Assembly: GCA_029556265.1 (NCBI GenBank) | Contig: JAKQFH010000080.1 | Location: 1 to 61,164, forward strand | Source of the DNA: Chloroflexota bacterium | GTDB lineage: Bacteria > Chloroflexota > Anaerolineae > Anaerolineales > Anaerolineaceae | Direction: 5' to 3' | Length of the DNA stretch: 61,164 nt | Shown: positions 60,060 to 61,164 of the stretch, piece after piece | How the letters are laid out: every line of letters starts with the position of its first letter | How positions within the stretch are numbered: position 1 is the stretch's first letter | Notes under the pieces: generated by a model | Database searches by the model: none | The model's input: only the letters and a program-made list of their open reading frames with translations | Told to the model about the DNA's origin: nothing | Position numbers and translations under genes: made by a program

Positions 60060-61164
60060 ATGCTGAACGAAAGAAAAGATATTCGAAACGTGGCAATCAT
60101 CGCGCACGTGGATCATGGAAAAACCACCCTGATTGACGCAATGCTCCGGCAAGCGAAAATTTTCCGCGCAAACCAAAAGGTGCAGGAACGCGTTATGGAC
60201 TCGAATGACCTGGAGCGCGAACGCGGAATAACTATCCTGGCAAAAAATACGGCGATAAGCATCCCAAACCCAAAAACCGGTGAACTGGTGAAAATCAACA
60301 TTGTAGACACACCCGGACACGCCGATTTTGGCGGCGAAGTGGAACGCATTATGAATATGGTGGATGGCGTGCTGCTGCTGGTGGATGCCGTGGAAGGACC
60401 AAAACCTCAGACCCGCTTTGTGCTCAAACAAGCCATCGCCAAAAATCTGCGCACTATCGTTGTGATTAACAAACTCGATCGTAAGGACGCGGATATTGAT
60501 AGGGCACTGAACGCGACCTTTGATTTGTTTATTGAGCTGGGGGCAAGCGATGAACTGGCGGATTTTCCGGTGATTTACGCGAACGGTCTGGATGGAAAAG
60601 CCGGGCTCACCGCGGAACTGGACGACAACCTGCATGTGCTTTTTGAAAGCATTCTGGATAATATTTCTGGCCCAATCGTGGACCCCGAAGCGCAGTTTCA
60701 GATGTTGGTTACCAACCTGGGCTACGACGAATACAGCGGCGTTACCGCGTCCGGTCGGATTCACGCGGGAAAAATCACCACAGGACAAAATCTGATGCGC
60801 ATCCTGCATGACGGTTCCATGGAAAAAATCCAGGCGCGCTATGTGTTTGAGTTCCAGGGGTTGGATAAAGTGGCGGTTCAGACGGTTGAAGCCGGGGAGA
60901 TTATCACTATCGGCGGTTTAAAAGATATTCAAATCGGGGATACGCTGGCGGACCCGGAACAGCCGGTCCCGCTTCCTGTGATCAAAGTGCAGCCGCCAAC
61001 GGTGCAAATGACTTTCGGCGTGAACACATCCCCATTTTCGGGTCAGGAAGGTAAATGGAGCACGTCCCGTAAGCTTTGGGAACGGCTTCAGGATGAACTC
61101 CGAACGAACATCGCGCTCCGGGTTGAGCAAACCGAGAGCAAGGATGTCTTTCTTGTCTCGGGGC
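60060..61164 (+). CDS. typA: ribosome-associated GTPase TypA/BipA (3' end missing)
   Basis: 368 codons are visible; the frame runs off the window. The start is ATG at 60060 with AAGGAA upstream. GTPase motifs: [13 protein letters not shown] (G1), [12 protein letters not shown] (G2), [17 protein letters not shown] (G3), NKLDR (G4). The second domain begins with [24 protein letters not shown], and [21 protein letters not shown] is typical of TypA. It binds ribosomes and aids assembly and stress responses. The long antisense frame 59988-60809 is a shadow. Confidence 0.96.
   Translation, partial: MLNERKDIRNVAIIAHVDHGKTTLIDAMLRQAKIFRANQKVQERVMDSNDLERERGITILAKNTAISIPNPKTGELVKINIVDTPGHADFGGEVERIMNMVDGVLLLVDAVEGPKPQTRFVLKQAIAKNLRTIVVINKLDRKDADIDRALNATFDLFIELGASDELADFPVIYANGLDGKAGLTAELDDNLHVLFESILDNISGPIVDPEAQFQMLVTNLGYDEYSGVTASGRIHAGKITTGQNLMRILHDGSMEKIQARYVFEFQGLDKVAVQTVEAGEIITIGGLKDIQIGDTLADPEQPVPLPVIKVQPPTVQMTFGVNTSPFSGQEGKWSTSRKLWERLQDELRTNIALRVEQTESKDVFLVSG

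Noticed and set aside
59988-60809. 273-codon minus-strand frame
   Set aside because: Antisense to typA, which has all GTPase motifs but has no stop codon within the window.

Overview
The window reads as a chromosome segment of an anaerobic Chloroflexota bacterium, most like the class Anaerolineae. This is inference from content. There is a single-membrane gene set with many lipoproteins and surface proteins, a Rex redox repressor, an ADP-forming acyl-CoA synthetase (fermentative energy conservation), TIGR03960/TIGR03936-type radical SAM proteins, and a C-terminal IYLP-type ending on a secreted propeller. Coding density is high, operons are tightly overlapped, and no insertion sequence, phage or CRISPR array was seen. 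The tRNA genes and the tmRNA gene do not encode their 3' CCA.

Left end (1-6.5 kb): the tail of a secreted LVIVD-repeat propeller, a REP-like hairpin, then a five-gene minus-strand operon. It encodes a zinc-ribbon membrane protein, a DUF2207 membrane protein ending in an alternating Cys-Ala tail, an active PqqD-fused radical SAM/SPASM enzyme, a tandem paralogue of that enzyme with no cluster cysteines, and a SAM methyltransferase. This looks like a peptide-modification system acting on the tail of a membrane protein, and it is the strongest candidate for an undescribed system here.

6.6-25.5 kb: rex, a PH-like membrane protein, mreB, the DNA repair operon yebC-ruvC-trmH-ruvA, and a six-gene operon (SpoIIE-type phosphatase, epimerase, FmdB-like zinc ribbon, 3-ketosphinganine-reductase-like SDR, MrfA-like helicase with an embedded HNH domain, MrfB-like exonuclease). 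Then come two secreted lipoproteins and a sugar ABC transporter (two permeases plus binding protein, no ATPase).

25.5-43.8 kb: ssrA (tmRNA), ligA, tRNA-Arg, HIT protein and the split TIGR03960/TIGR03936 pair, a fumarylacetoacetate-hydrolase-family gene divergent from tRNA-Val, a three-gene operon that resembles a split AddAB helicase-nuclease, the acyl-CoA synthetase, tRNA-Thr, and an operon of a membrane protein, gyrB and dinB.

44-61 kb: membrane and surface proteins, bcp, rsfS (apparent CTG start) with thpR, a 6S RNA followed by a highly structured region before glnA, a lipoprotein with mtaB, and the rpmH-rnpA-yidD-(propeller lipoprotein)-yidC-jag cluster. Pyrimidine-nucleoside phosphorylase and the start of typA close the window.

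Promoters share an extended -10 of the form TGn-TATAAT. In six genes the -10 ends exactly six bases before the start codon, which predicts leaderless mRNAs.
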